A DNA stretch of 64,000 nucleotides from Ehretia macrophylla (lineage: Eukaryota; Streptophyta; Magnoliopsida; Boraginales; Ehretiaceae), in assembly GCA_037974665.1 (NCBI GenBank), contig CM075769.1, positions 20,054,139 through 20,118,138 on the forward strand, given 5' to 3'. The notes below the pieces were generated by a model that was not told the DNA's origin, searched no databases, and worked only from the letters and a program-made list of their open reading frames with translations. Every line of letters begins with the position of its first letter. The stretch's first letter is position 1. Positions 33,947 to 45,981 of the stretch are shown one piece after another. Made by a program: the position numbers and the translations under genes.

Positions 33947-36105
33947 TGTAACACCCAGACCTAGCTTATAGACATTTTATTAATTTGCATATATTCATTT
34001 CATTAAATTTTACCAGTCTTGAAAAACGTGTCACGATAACTGTTTGCATTCATTTAAATTATATTCAATTGACTTCTCCGAAATAAATATTTTATTATTT
34101 TATTTATTAGAATTTATTTTACCAACAATTTAATTTCACTATTTGAATGTGAAGCCTGAACCCGAGAATAATTATTTTTATTTTTATCACCATTTGTACT
34201 TATTTAAATTATATTTAATTGATTTACATAAAGTAATTAATTTATTATTTTTATTATTTGTATTTATTTAATTTATATTTAAATGACTTGCTCGGGACAA
34301 TTACTTTATTATTTTATTTATTAAAATTATTTTACATGCCTTTTTAATTAATCCATTTTACCGTTCGAACGGGAAGCCCGGGCCCGGACCCAGAGAAGTT
34401 ATTATTTTAATAATTATATTTATTTAATTGCCTGGACATGAACGAGTTAGATTATTATATTTAATAATTACATTTATTTAATTGGCCCGGAACTTAACGA
34501 GCTGTCTTAATATTTTTAATAATAATTGTATTTATTTAAATTGCATCTAATTACTAGAAATGATTATCTTAATATGTTTATTATAAGTCTATATTTAATT
34601 GACTTGTTTTCCCGAGCCCAGAGAAGATTTTTGATTAATTTATTTATTTTATCTGCTTGCGTATTTGGTTTAATTATTTTATTTTATGACTTCGTTCAGT
34701 ACTCCTTTTTTGCATTGCATGCCCGGGAGGGTAGAATTATGTGATTTTGAATAGCTCGAGGCTTAGATTTATTTTCGTTCGGGCCTAGTTTATATTTCGT
34801 TTAGATATTGGTGACAATTTAATTCATTAGATTAGTTTTGTTTTACATCAATTAACTAGTTGGCTTTAATATAAGACAAAACAAAAGAAAGAAAGAATTT
34901 AAGTTGGTGTTTTGGTAGAGCTTAGCTAAAAAAAAAAAAAAAAGTCAACCATGTTATCTAGCCTAGCTTTTATATTAGTTTGTATTGGTTTTAGTCTAGT
35001 CAACTTCAACAAAACAAAAGAAAATCAATTGAATTGGTGGCTTTGTTAAGACTTATCTGAAACCAAAAAGAAAGGAAAAAGAAATAATTGGACCGAGCCA
35101 ACCAAAAAAAAAAAAGAGAAATCGGTGCATGTTCCTTGAGGTGGTGGCTTTTAGCTTTGATTTGCTTGGCTTTTGGTTAGTTTACATTATAAGCTAGCCA
35201 AAGTTACAAAGCCAAAAAAAAAAAAAATAGAAGCTCAAAGGCCTCTCAAACCCGACGACAAGAAGCAAAGGAAAAGAAGGGAAAATTTTGCTATTTTGAC
35301 TTTGAAACTTACTTTGATGTGATCTTGAGCCTAGCTAGAGTATATTCAACCTTCTACCACACCTTTGGTGAGGGATTATAGCCATTTTGTGCATTATATA
35401 TATATGTCTTGACTTTAAATTTTTTGATTTGTTGATTATAGCTTATAAAATGCTTATCTCTTGTGTAATATAGCTTCTACATGCTATTTAGACTTGTGTA
35501 GTTTGGTTTATTAGCTTGGTTATTGAATTATTGCAAATGATCAATTGTTGAAGACAATGAATAATGCCATTTCTAGGGTTTTGCTAAAACGTGAACTAGA
35601 GAATGATTCTATGCTATAAGTAGGTGCTATAGATATTAATAAAGATAGATTGTGGTTCGTGTGAGGTTAGATAGCTTGGAACTTGATTAAAATGCAAAAT
35701 TAGCTAAATTTCAAAAGGGGCTTCGTATGAAAAGTGAATTCGAGTGCAATTTGAAGCTAGTTTGGGTATCTCCTAGGTGGGGAAGCACTTTTGGTGCTAG
35801 TGTGGCATTAATTGAGGGGCAGTTTGGGTAGCTATAGATCAAAGCACCCTCGGGGCCTTTCCGAGCTTCTATGTTAAAAGCGGGTTTTTAAGGCTTGAAT
35901 AGGTGTCTTTTAGTATTCTTAGAGATGTAGGATAGTTGCTTTGTGAAAATTGCACTTTGTGATTTGTTAGAAACCTAAATTGTGGAAGTAATCAAAGGGG
36001 AAATGTGACAAAGTTGTGTTTATTATTGGAAATAGCTTGTGAACTTGTTTATCTTGTTATTCTAAGGCCTATTGAATAGCTCCTATTATGAGATTCATGT
36101 TCGAT

Positions 36106-36125
36106 GGCAACCTACTTTGTTGTCC
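36106..36125 (+). promoter_or_regulatory. Conserved LTR hairpin, loop CTACTTT
   Basis: GGCAAC and GTTGTCC pair around CTACTTT with one bulged T. Confidence 0.4.
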
Positions 36126-36448
36126 CTCATTTACGTGTTTATCTGCTTTTATTGTTATATTGCTTTATAGTTGCTCTTTGTGGTTTCGTATTGATGGTTC
36201 CACAACCTCATCATCGCGGTAGATGCAATGGCCTCGTTGGCCGACATTGGGCTTGCCAGTGTTGGTTGCCTGAGCTCCGTCTGCTATTCCCCCACTTGCC
36301 TGGTCCAGAGATCTCCAAGGGGTGTTGGGTCGTAGGTTTGGGTACATCCGGAGCATCTATTGGTGTTTGGGATGTCGACATATCATGGTTTGTGGTCCAT
36401 GGATCGTAGTTCATGGTTCAAGAATTGGAATGATAAGGGTTATTGATC

Positions 36449-36626
36449 GTATCCTTTTTAAATGTACAGTATCTTATTGTTTAGTTAATATTTTAATTGT
36501 TCAATTGCTATATTTGTATATAACTATTGCATTGCACGAAAAAATTTTGAAAATGCCCTGGTTAACTATATCACATCCCTCACTGAGTAATTGTAGTTGC
36601 CCATTCCTCGTTTTAACATGTTTCAG
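36449..36626 (+). other. Putative LTR intron with U12-like 5' splice site
   Basis: GTATCCTTTTTAAATGT at 36449 and TTTTAACATGTTTCAG ending at 36626, 178 nt. TTAAC lies about 10 nt from the AG, within the spacing expected for a U12 branch site. Confidence 0.4.
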
Positions 36627-37405
36627 GAGGTGCTGAGGTTGACCCCCAACTTATAGCTATAGAGGGAGAGGAGGAGGAGGTGCAATTAGAGCAGTTACCT
36701 TGATTGCTGTGTTGTTGTGATTGCTTGTCTTACTGAGGTTGGAGTGTTTGTAAGCTGGACTGTGTGAAGACTTTGCTTTTATTGTACTATGTTCTATTTT
36801 GAGACCTATGGGTCTTGTATATATTTGTGTTGCTTCGGATGGATGTAAATTAAAATTTGAAGGCCTTGTATGATTTGATAGCGTAGTTGGGTTGTAATAA
36901 CTTATAAACTTTGCTTTATTATTATTTTGCTTGCCTGTGTGTTAACGGAAAAAAGTTGTTTGATTGAACTTAATTTATAAGATTAGAGTGGTAAGATAAG
37001 CGGCTTTAAAACATAGAATTTCAAGAGTTGTCAAAATGCATGCTTGTATGTTTACTATGTCTTGCTTAAGGCTCGAATGGCCTTAAAGCTGGGAGGAGTT
37101 GTGGAGTTGAAGTTGGTGTATGTTGTTGGGAATGTTGTAGATTGTGGTTTGTGGCCTTATTTTCTATTTATAGGTAACTAGTTAGGCCTAGAAATAGGAC
37201 AAACTCCATCAGTTTTTTCTCGTTTTTTGTGACTTCGGAATTTGGATCGGGGCTCCAGTCTCGTGAGGGATCAGATTGTTACATCATGTCATCATCCTAG
37301 TCGTCAAAAGTAAATTGCAAATTAATGACTAAATGTGTACATGTGGCATATGCATGTAGAGATTGTTGACTAGGATAATCCATGTCATCAATCCTAGTCA
37401 TTTTA

Positions 37406-37961
37406 TTTTTTTTGATAATTCAGTAAAATTTTATTCTAAGAAAAAACAAAGTACAAGTACAACTAAGGAAAACCAAAAAAGACATAAAACAAAATCAATG
37501 AAAAAGAAAGAACAAAAAAACAAAAAAAACAAATGAATTACTAGTTAAAGTAATTCAGTAGCCCCCATCGCTCCAAAACATCATGATTGATAGATGTGTT
37601 CTTGAATTTTTGCTCGTGAGGATTTTGGAGTTAACATCGTTCTGGATAGACTTAAAGATTTGTTCTTCAGTAAAGGCTTCTTCTCTGAAAATACGTCTAT
37701 TCCTCTCAATCCATATATGATAAACAGCAGCACAGAGAAAAGTTCTGAAAATCTGGACTTTGGAATCATAACTCCAGATATCAATAGAGCTAGAAGTATC
37801 CAAAATTTTGGGAATAGTGAACAGTGAACAATCATTGGAAAGTGCCGACAATCCCTTTCTCCAGATTCTTCGAGTGAAGGAACATTCAAAAAATAAGTGC
37901 TCATTTGTTTCACATCCCATGTAGCAAAAAACACAATTAGAATTATCTTGAATGCCCCAAG
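37406..37961 (-). mobile_element. 5'-truncated L1-type LINE, ORF2 C-terminus
   Basis: Minus-strand LINE fragment with an A-tail (T-run at 37406-37413) and AATAAAATTTTACTGAATTATC just before it. It keeps only the zf-RVT end of ORF2: CVFCYMGCETNEHLFFECSF, IWRKG and VYHIWIERNRRIF, ending in a stop at 37555. Endonuclease and reverse transcriptase are lost by 5' truncation. No clear duplication is visible. It shows that ORF2-bearing LINEs exist in this genome. Confidence 0.85.
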
Positions 37962-38150
37962 AGATGGCTAGGATTAAGTCTTCAATAAGGACAAAGAATC
38001 CTAGCCTTTACTTTTAAGATAAGAGCTTTTAGCCAAGTGTCAAGAGAGAGAATAAAGTTAACCTTTGGATTGTAATGATTACAATCCTAGGATTTGCATG
38101 TCTTTAACTTTAGAAGAAAGCAATTTTGATTGGCTATCTAATAAAGTAAG

Positions 38151-38185
<35 letters not shown>

Positions 38186-38431
38186 CAATATTATCTCTCA
38201 TTCCACACACATTTTTGGCCATAGCAAGGAAGAGAGAGAAGATTGATATCTTGCCATTCAATTGGATTGTGATCCAATGCTTTGCATGTCTTTGTCTAGA
38301 TATTGCAAACAAGCTAGCAATTTTGATTGGCTAATTAACTTTGCAAGATTAACATATAATATAGATTATATGTTAAACAAATTGATGAGAACTTTTCTCT
38401 CATACATACACACATTCGGCCAAAGCAAGAA

Positions 38432-38470
38432 AGGAGAGAGGAGAGAGGAGAGAGGAGAGAGGAGAGAGAA
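38432..38470 (+). repeat. GGAGAGA short tandem repeat
   Basis: Five or so units of a 7-bp purine repeat in copia LTR copy B; other LTR copies have only GGAGAGAGA here. Confidence 0.85.
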
Positions 38471-38752
38471 ACTTCATCTTCTTCCTTGAGCTAAGGTTTT
38501 CGGCCATAACTAGTATAACAAGAAGCTTTTGCTTTTTGATCAAAAACCACATACATGTAACTTGTGTTGATAGTTAATGGCTATGGTAGAAAGATTGCAT
38601 GTTGATCCTTGCTACAAAACTTGAAAAAATTTTGTTGTTTGCCTATGTATGTTTCGGCTATAGCATGGTGTCGATGCTTGACTTTCTTGATCTTGAATCC
38701 AACTTATGAATATGTAATGACATGATTTCTAATGTTGGCTAGTACTTTCAAG

Positions 38753-38764
38753 TGGTATCAAAGC
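38753..38764 (+). other. Primer-binding site of copia copy B
   Basis: TGGTATCAAAGC, one change from the initiator-methionine consensus, 2 bases after the LTR end. Confidence 0.85.
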
Positions 38765-41564
38765 CTTGTATCCATTAACTATCCTTGTTGGTCGTGTATT
38801 GATGAACCATTTGGCCTTATATGAGCTTGTAGTTTTGCAAGTTTTTGAAGCTAAGCCTTTAGTCTACACACTTGAATGTTCAAATCTAGTTTAGATCTTT
38901 GATTGATAATGTAGATTTTGAATATATGTATGTGTGTTTATGTCTTAACTTGAACTTGCGTGTTATACCTATACTAGTAGATGGCCGAGAATTACATGTA
39001 GTATTTTGATGATTTGTCCTCTTATTGAAAGTGCTAAGTTGTGAAGATAAATGAAGATTTGATCTTTGTATGTTGACATTAGACTTTGAGTAAGTAGACT
39101 ATCTTAAAATGGCCTAAAAGGTACTTGTTTAAAAGGTCATTTTTGCATGATTATAAAGTCAAAAGTTTAGAAAAGACAAGTCTTGCCTTTTTTATTATGT
39201 TGGCCGAAAACCCTCTTGGTTGTAGGAGATTGATTTTGCTTTTGTTATATATGAAAAGATGATAGTAATTGCCTTGAAGTCCTCAAAAGAATATGTCTAT
39301 TATATGCATGTGTTAGAATAAAAGTTTAAAAAATAGTTTTAAGCTTATTTTATATGATCATGCATATGAATTAGGTTGAGGACTACTTGATGATTAAAAG
39401 TGTTTAATAGTCAAGAATACAACTCATTTATGTGTCTTGAAAATAGCAAAATGTATTTCACATAATTGAAGGCCATTATGTTCCAATCTTGAAAATAGAA
39501 ATTATTTAATGAGTTGTATTGGGATATTTCTAAATTTAAGAAAGTAAAAAGTTGATTACATAGTGATATAATACTTTCAAAGGACTATTGGGCTATAGTT
39601 AATGTATGTGGCCCTTTAGAGACATGTTGATTTGGGCTTGGGCCTTGTATATACTTGTGCTTGATTTTGATCTATTGGGCCATGGACTTGTGTTTTTCAT
39701 TAAGTTTTGGACTTGCATGTGAATATTATTAATTATAATGGGTTATGAATTAATGGGCCATCATGACTTGCATTAATAAAAGGGGTTTTATGATTATGCA
39801 GTAGGGTATGAGCTTAGTTTAATTTTTCATGCTTGATGAGTAAATTGAACTTAAATGCTAGCATATTATTATATGTTGATTATTATATATTTGATATGAA
39901 TAATCATGCATATTTATCTACTTTGTGAATGGTAAAATTAGATCATAGATTTGGGCTTTAGGGTCAAAAGTTACTGGGATGTAATTTGAGACATAAGTCT
40001 CAATTTTATTTTTGCAATTTGAGAAAATCATGTAGTGAGGACTTTTATGTAATTTTTCAAGAGGAGCTTGCAAGAAGGCCCAATGGACTTTTCCAAGAAG
40101 TTGGAGGCCCAATTTCAAGGAGTTGAAAATCTTATTATAGAATAGTTTTATTTCTTTAGGCCCAAACCCAAGCCCATGATCTACCATTTAGCATTTATTG
40201 CATTTATATTATATTATTTGCTACAATTGTGATTATTAGCTTATAGTATATAAAATGCATGACTGTATGATGAGATTATATTGGCTCCTTACGTGCAAAC
40301 AAATATTAGATTAACAAAAACGGTAAAAGGGATTTTATTGTAGTCCTATGCCATCCTAGGATATTTAATAAGACCTAAATGGAAACAATCCTTCTTACCC
40401 AAAGGTAGAGGATATGTTTCAAAGTAAGTTTATTATATGTTTCAAAAGAGCTTCAAAAGACAGGGGCAGTAGATTAAACTTGAATGCTAGCAATTTATAT
40501 GTTGATTATTATATATTTGATATGAATAATCATGCATATTTATTTACCTTGGTGAATGGTGAAATTAGATCATGGATTTGGGCTTTAGGGTCAAAAGTTA
40601 TTGGGTTGTAATTTGAGACATAAATCTTAATTTTATTTTTGCCATTTGAGAGAATTATGTAGTGAGGACTTCTATGTAATTTTTGAAAAGAAGCTTGAAA
40701 GAAGGCCAATGGACTTTTCCAAGGAGTTGGAAGCCCAAAGGACTTTTCCAAGGAGTTGGAGGCCCAATGGACTTTTCCAAGGAGTTGGAGGCCCAATAGA
40801 GATTTCAAGGAGTTGATGGTCTTTTAAATAAAATAGTTTTATTTTATAAACCCAAAAGCCATGCCCATGATCTATCATTCATACATTTTTGCATTCATAC
40901 TATTTGAATTGCTATAATTGTGATTATTAGTTTATGGTATGTTGAATGCCTAATGGTTTGATAAGATTGTATTGACTTTCTATGTGCAAACAAATATTAG
41001 ATTATCAAAAACGGTAAAAGGGGTTTTATCGTAGTCTTCTGCCATCCTAGGATATTTAATAAGACCTAAGTGAAAACAATATTTCTTATCCAAATGTAAA
41101 GGATTTGTTTCAAAGTAAGTTTATTATATGTTTCAAAAAAGCTTCGAAAGACAGGGGCAGTAGATTAAACTTGAATACTAGCAATTTATATGTTGATTAT
41201 TATATATTTGATATGAATAATCATGCATATTTATTTACCTTGGTGAATGGTGAAATTAGATCATGGATTTGCGCTTTAGGGTCAAAACTTATTGGGTTGT
41301 AATTTGAGACATAAGTCTCAATTTTATTTTTGTCATTTGAGAGAATTATGTAGTGAAAAATTCTATGTAATTTTTCAAAAGAAGCTTGATAGAAGCCCAA
41401 TGGACTTTTCCAAGGAGTTGGAAGCCCAAAGGACTTTTCCAAGGAGTTGGAGGCCTAATGGACTTTTCCAAGGAGTTGGAGGCCCAATGGAGAATTCAAG
41501 GAGTTGAAGGTCTTTTAAATAAAATAGTTTTTTTAATTATCAAAAAAATATATATATAGTTTTT
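38765..41564 (+). other. Leader of copia copy B with 691-bp tandem repeats
   Basis: Homologous to the leader at 21755-23970 of element C. From about 39840 a segment present once in element C is repeated: units start near 39840, 40469 and 41160, the second unit being 691 bp and the third cut short. The paired frames at 40414 and 41105 are the same repeat translated and are not genes. Gag is not reached: sequence changes to a Tekay-like LTR at 41565. Confidence 0.75.
40705..40800 (+). repeat. 29-bp minisatellite in copia leader
   Basis: Three to four copies of a unit containing CCCAATGGACTTTTCCAAGG and GAGTTGGAGG. Further copies are at 41395-41495 and 23108-23165. Confidence 0.8.
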
Positions 41565-41958
41565 GTAATACCAGAGCCCGACCATGCATTTACAAGTGTT
41601 TATTTATATTTCTTTCTTTCGTTATTTTTGGAAAATGTGCCTTTGTGATTATTTGCCTGCATTTAATCTATAGTTAATTGTCTTACTATTTAAAAATCAA
41701 TTGTTATTACGATTAATAGTAGCCTATAATTAGGTGTTCTTATAACATGAATTAACATTAAGCTTAGGGTCGTTACAAGGATGTAAAGTCCCATATCATG
41801 ACCAAGTAAAACTTTTCAGCTGCTTACAAGAGTATGGGTGATTTCCTTTAACTTTTTGGGCCATTTTAGCTATTTTTCCGATTTTAGGGGTTTTGGGTCC
41901 GGAAAAGAGGTTTCACTTCGGGGCCAATTATAGGAAAATCGGGATCCCGTTGCAAAAG
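41565..41958 (+). mobile_element. Tekay-like LTR fragment, part 1
   Basis: Starts TGTAATACCAGAGCCCGACC and is interrupted after about 394 bp by a LINE ORF1 fragment. It seems to continue for about 75 bp at 43012-43087. No gene is seen. Confidence 0.6.
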
Positions 41959-43011
41959 ACGGGTCCCAATGTGGTTAAAACTACTAAATGTTCCACTTGA
42001 TTTACTTACCAAAGATGGTCTCAGTTATGTTTCAAGCACAATTGGTATCCCTCTTCAGATGGATTCGAAAACGGCCTCCCGCTCTCATCTAAGGTATGCA
42101 AGAGTCTGTGTTGAAATGAATATTCAAAAGGATCTTCCAGACATAACCTTTGTTGAGCTCCCTAAAGGAGGATTGGCAGAAATTGAGATTGAATATGATT
42201 GGACTCCACTCAAGTGTCCTCATTGCAACGTTGTTGGACATGACACATCCTCCTGTCCTAATTCTATTGAGGAGAAAGTTAATGATAATGTCACTAGTTC
42301 AAATTTGGATTGGACTGATGCTGGTAAGAAATCGAGAAGGAGACATGGTGCTTCCCGCAAAGAGAATAAGGGTAACGCGAACAGATTTAATGCTCTCAAT
42401 GCTAGATGAAGATAATGATGAACCTTCTCTTGATCGTTCTCAGAAAAACAATTCTAAATCTGGGAATCTCGGCAATCATCAAGGTACAGGAGTTTACCAT
42501 GGACAACCGAAGTCCCAAAAGAAACAGATCACTTATTCAGCCAAGCCTTCAAATGGGACTAATGTGAGTATCCCTAAGCTTCAAAATTCTAGAAACCAAG
42601 CTCAGAAAATGTCGTCACTTCGTTCCCATCACAAGGTTCTAAAGACAAAAATTTTACAACTGCTGTAGGCAAAGTCATTTCAAATTTTAGTTCTTCTGGC
42701 AAGGAAAATTATGTTGCCTCAACTTCAAGAGTTAAATCCTCTTTCGACTACACTCGAGCAGTCCAAGGCATCTTCAATGGAAGACCACCTGATCAAAAAA
42801 CTCAATGATGTTGTTTTTGTTGTTTCGTTTTGTCCGTTTTCAAGTTTTTTTCTTTACTTACGGTCTGCGACCGATTTGATTTTCTATTGTTTCTTCATTG
42901 TTCTTGTTTATGATACCAGTTGTCATGCAGTTTGTACTTTGATGTACTTTTCCATTTTCTATCAATAAAATCCCACTGAATTAACAAATAAAAAATAAAA
43001 AATTGTGAAGT
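41959..43011 (+). mobile_element. 5'-truncated ORF1-only LINE
   Basis: Begins inside ORF1 and runs to an A-rich tail (42985-43009). The 3' untranslated region has TGTACTTTTCCATTTTC and AATAAAATCCCACTGAATTA. After ORF1 it goes straight to the 3' region, with no endonuclease or reverse transcriptase. A clean target-site duplication could not be found. Confidence 0.7.
41969..42808 (+). pseudogene. LINE ORF1 (DUF4283-like, CCHC knuckle)
   Basis: From 41969 the frame gives MWLKLLNVPLDLLTKDGLSY, MDSKTASRSHLRYARVCVE and a CCHC knuckle CPHCNVVGHDTSSC near residue 89. The frame closes at 42409, and later coding continues in other frames (DEDNDEPSLDRS from about 42405; then SFDYTRAVQGIFNGRPP ending near 42808). 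At least two frameshifts are present. The last segment matches the LINE at 52965-53398 almost residue for residue. ORF1 would bind LINE RNA. Confidence 0.75.
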
Positions 43012-43087
43012 TTGGCAAAATTGCATCCCCGATTGAAAATATGAAAATCGGGGGCACCTACGCGCGAAACGGGAGAAAAAACAGAAT
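43012..43087 (+). mobile_element. Tekay-like LTR fragment, part 2
   Basis: Short continuation of LTR sequence after the LINE tail. At 43088 the sequence switches to a minus-strand LTR. Confidence 0.4.
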
Positions 43088-44296
43088 GCCATTTTTATTC
43101 CAAACACAAGTTAATGTTCTAGTTAAGTGAGCAAGCTATTCCATACTTCTAATTATCCCTTATGGCACCCCTAGGACCCTTAAAACTACCCAATTACCTG
43201 CGTTTAGTACAAAAGTCCCAATTTCCCTCTTATGACTTTGCACTACACGTACCTCAACAGGGACTCAAACGGAATCTAGCAAAGCTTATTTAGAACCTAC
43301 TTAGCCTAAGAATACCAAATGTGAAGGCCAAATTAACCCGGATTCGCGATAGCCCTGAAACCCCTTTTAAAAAGTTGCCTACTTCGTGCTTTTGTTATGT
43401 TACGAGCTATTAAAACTTACGGGACCTTTACACTACCTTTATTAGCACCTATAGCATCTATTTGGACCATTAAATTAGCAAAAAGGTTCAATTTCACAAA
43501 ACCCTAGAAATCCCGTCACTATTCATGCCATACAATGAACTAACGAATTCAACCGTTTAAACTACGAAACAATAACATCAATAAGGTCTCTACTACTTGT
43601 ATACAACATATATGATCATATTTGAGCATACCATAAGCATTTAATAACAATTCTACCAAATCAAGAAAGTTGCTACATTTTAGAAATGCAAAAATAGTCA
43701 TGCAATCCCTCACCAATGCGCGTAGGAACTCGTAGGAGGCTAGTAAACACCCTAAATCACTTGCACCTAGCTTGGCTTGGCTTGGATTGAATATTTGATG
43801 AGCCAAAATATTTTCTTTTCCCTTGTTGATGCTGTCGGGTTTGGGGGGGAAAGGAGGGGGGACGGGGTTATTTTCAGCTTTTTTTTTTTATGTTATAAGC
43901 TTATAGTATATATGTGTTGAGTATATAAGTGAGGTGTTAAGTTAGGGTATATATGGTCCATAAAAGAATGAGTTTAGCTAGCTTAAAACAGGTCCTAAGG
44001 TGCACTAATAGGTTAGCCAACTAAAATATAAAGTTTTCTTACGTAACACTATTCATTCACTAGTTCAATAAAATATTTTCTAAACGGATGCTCTCAACCC
44101 TAATCGCTCAAATGCACATTTTCTCATTCCTATAACAATTAATATGATTTAAGAAAAATGTTAATTCAAAGTAATTAGGCAGTTGAAAAACGGAATGAAT
44201 AGTAACCAAAGAAGTAACAAATAGTTGCGCAGTAAAGATGCACAAATAGTGGATGCAACAGTTAAAAGATGTGCGGTAAAATCTGGGGCGTGACAC
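43088..44296 (-). mobile_element. Truncated 3' LTR of the 43088-48332 element
   Basis: Its 5' end (right) is TGTCACGCCCC at 44296, preceded by a GGGGGAGAGGG purine tract at 44297-44308. Its 3' half is missing left of 43088. Confidence 0.75.
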
Positions 44297-45369
44297 CCTC
44301 TCCCCCTTAAACTAATTGTGTCCACGCAATTCTTCTTCACAAGAGGACTCCGCATCAACTGAAAACCAACTCCGATTACTCGTTTTCAGTTGCTAAGCAA
44401 AATACCGTATACAAATTCTCGTAGGAACTTATTAAGCAATCCCAATAGTATTGCATGCGAACCTCAAGTAATAAGGACAAATAAAGGCTCCAATAGAAAT
44501 TCTACTTGGAAATCTGAATAAGAATCCCGCTGGCACGAATACTGTAGAAGAATAGAATCCCAACTAAGAGTGACGAGAAAATACCAGTAAAAGACCCGAG
44601 CAGGACTACTGTAGATAACTCGGTACAATAAAGTTGAAAAGAGTCCTATGTACCAAGCCTTCCGAGTAATGCCGACAAAAGAATACCAAAAGAAAACCCG
44701 ATAAGAAAATACCAAGAAAATGCTCCATAGAACTGACATATAGAAACCCCAAAAGAAGCTACTCATTTATGACCGTTAAGCACAGAAGAAGGCCTTAGAA
44801 GAATCATAATAACTGAGCTCCAACTATATCTACCAACTCCCAAATAAAGGCTGATTAATTGTCTCTCATTCCCGCTAATCCACATAAGTTGGAGGACCTG
44901 CTTCTAATCACCTCTCTTCGTGGGAAGGAAGAAGTCTTTCTAACCATTCGACGGGCTATGTATGAATGCCAAAACATTGCATATGTATAAACATTCTTTA
45001 AGCTATTATGCAAGCATGATTATAAGAGAACTTATAAAAACAATGTAAGCAATAAAGTTATCCAAAATGCAAATCATAACATAACCAATTCAATTCACAG
45101 TAAAACTTAATCATAACGCTCAAGTACATACATTACAATCAATAATTCAAGCAGATAACGATTCACGAGGTCCATTTGATGCAACTTCACTTCACTTTGC
45201 ACACATTTAGCACGTAACACATAATTATATCATATAAGTGCACACATTCAATTTAAGACACACAATCACACATACAGGCACACACTTAACAAGCACACAC
45301 GCAAGGGTTACTACCCGACAGGCCGAAGACCATGTCCCGGCTTAGAGCTAACTAATCTCCGATACCACC
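44297..45369 (-). other. Internal region of the coding-less element
   Basis: About 1.07 kb with no recognisable domain. The first 50 bp are the end of pol and the purine tract, and the far end is the primer-binding site (TGGTATCGGAG on the minus strand). The hydrophobic 100-residue frame at 44464-44766 has no family resemblance. Confidence 0.6.
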
Positions 45370-45981
45370 TGTAACGCCCCGATCACTCATGAGACTGGAG
45401 GCTCTAATAACCATGCTATTCTCAACCCAATTCTAACCTGGTCACAAAATTTTAGGGAACTCAGACGGAGTCTCCCCTGTTTATAGGACAAATCAAAACC
45501 TGTAAACGGACAACAAAGTCACAAACCACACAAGGTCCAATATACACAACATTCACCAACTTCATCTCCCCAACATTCCCAGCTTCAAGGCCGACCGAGC
45601 CTTGGGCAAGATATAGAAAACACACATAAGCATGCATTTAACAATCCTTGAAACCTTATCTTTTTAATCCGCTTATCATACCACTCTATTTTAACCATTA
45701 GACTTTCTTATAAACTAAAGTCAAACGACTATTAACTTTCATTAACACACAAGCAAGCAGCATAAAGGAAAGTAAAGATAAACTAATACAATCTACTACC
45801 ATTCAAGCCATACATTAACCTAGCTATTACAACTCTTCAACAACTCCAATTATATACAAACCCATAGGCACAAAATAGAACATAACATAATACAACAAAG
45901 TCTTCCACAGTTTAGCAGGCAAACACTTCAATCTCAAACAATAGCACACAGCAACCAAGACAACTCCTCATATTGCGCCAC

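Larger units (their letters stand above)
33947..37283 (+). mobile_element. Solo Tekay-like LTR in copia LTR copy B
   Basis: A 3,337-bp LTR, TGTAACACCC to GATTGTTACA. Flanks are CCACG (33942-33946) and TCATG (37284-37288), which fit one duplication with two C-to-T changes, because the following TCATCATCC matches uninterrupted copies exactly. It contains A-runs (34930-35230), the conserved hairpin, U12-like motif and acceptor-like site, and no gene; the 101-residue frame at 36104-36409 lies across these conserved elements and is not a protein. Confidence 0.8.
37284..38750 (+). mobile_element. Copia LTR copy B, part 3
   Basis: The end of LTR copy B, finishing AGTACTTTCA at 38750, interrupted by a LINE at 37406-37961. 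It includes a TA microsatellite (38156-38183) and a GGAGAGA array (38432-38470). Confidence 0.75.

Noticed and set aside
36104-36409. 101-residue frame with hydrophobic start
   Set aside because: It overlaps the conserved hairpin and downstream LTR module; the conservation is at nucleotide level, not by codon.
40705-40800. Short regular repeats as a CRISPR-like array
   Set aside because: The units are directly adjacent without unique spacers, the context is a plant retrotransposon leader, and there are no associated genes.
40414-41302. Paired 65-residue frames 691 bp apart as duplicated genes
   Set aside because: They are the translated tandem repeat of a noncoding leader; the single-copy version near 22900 has no such frame.
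44464-44766. 100-residue, aromatic-rich minus-strand frame
   Set aside because: It is within the pyrimidine-rich leader-like interior of a coding-less element and resembles no known protein.
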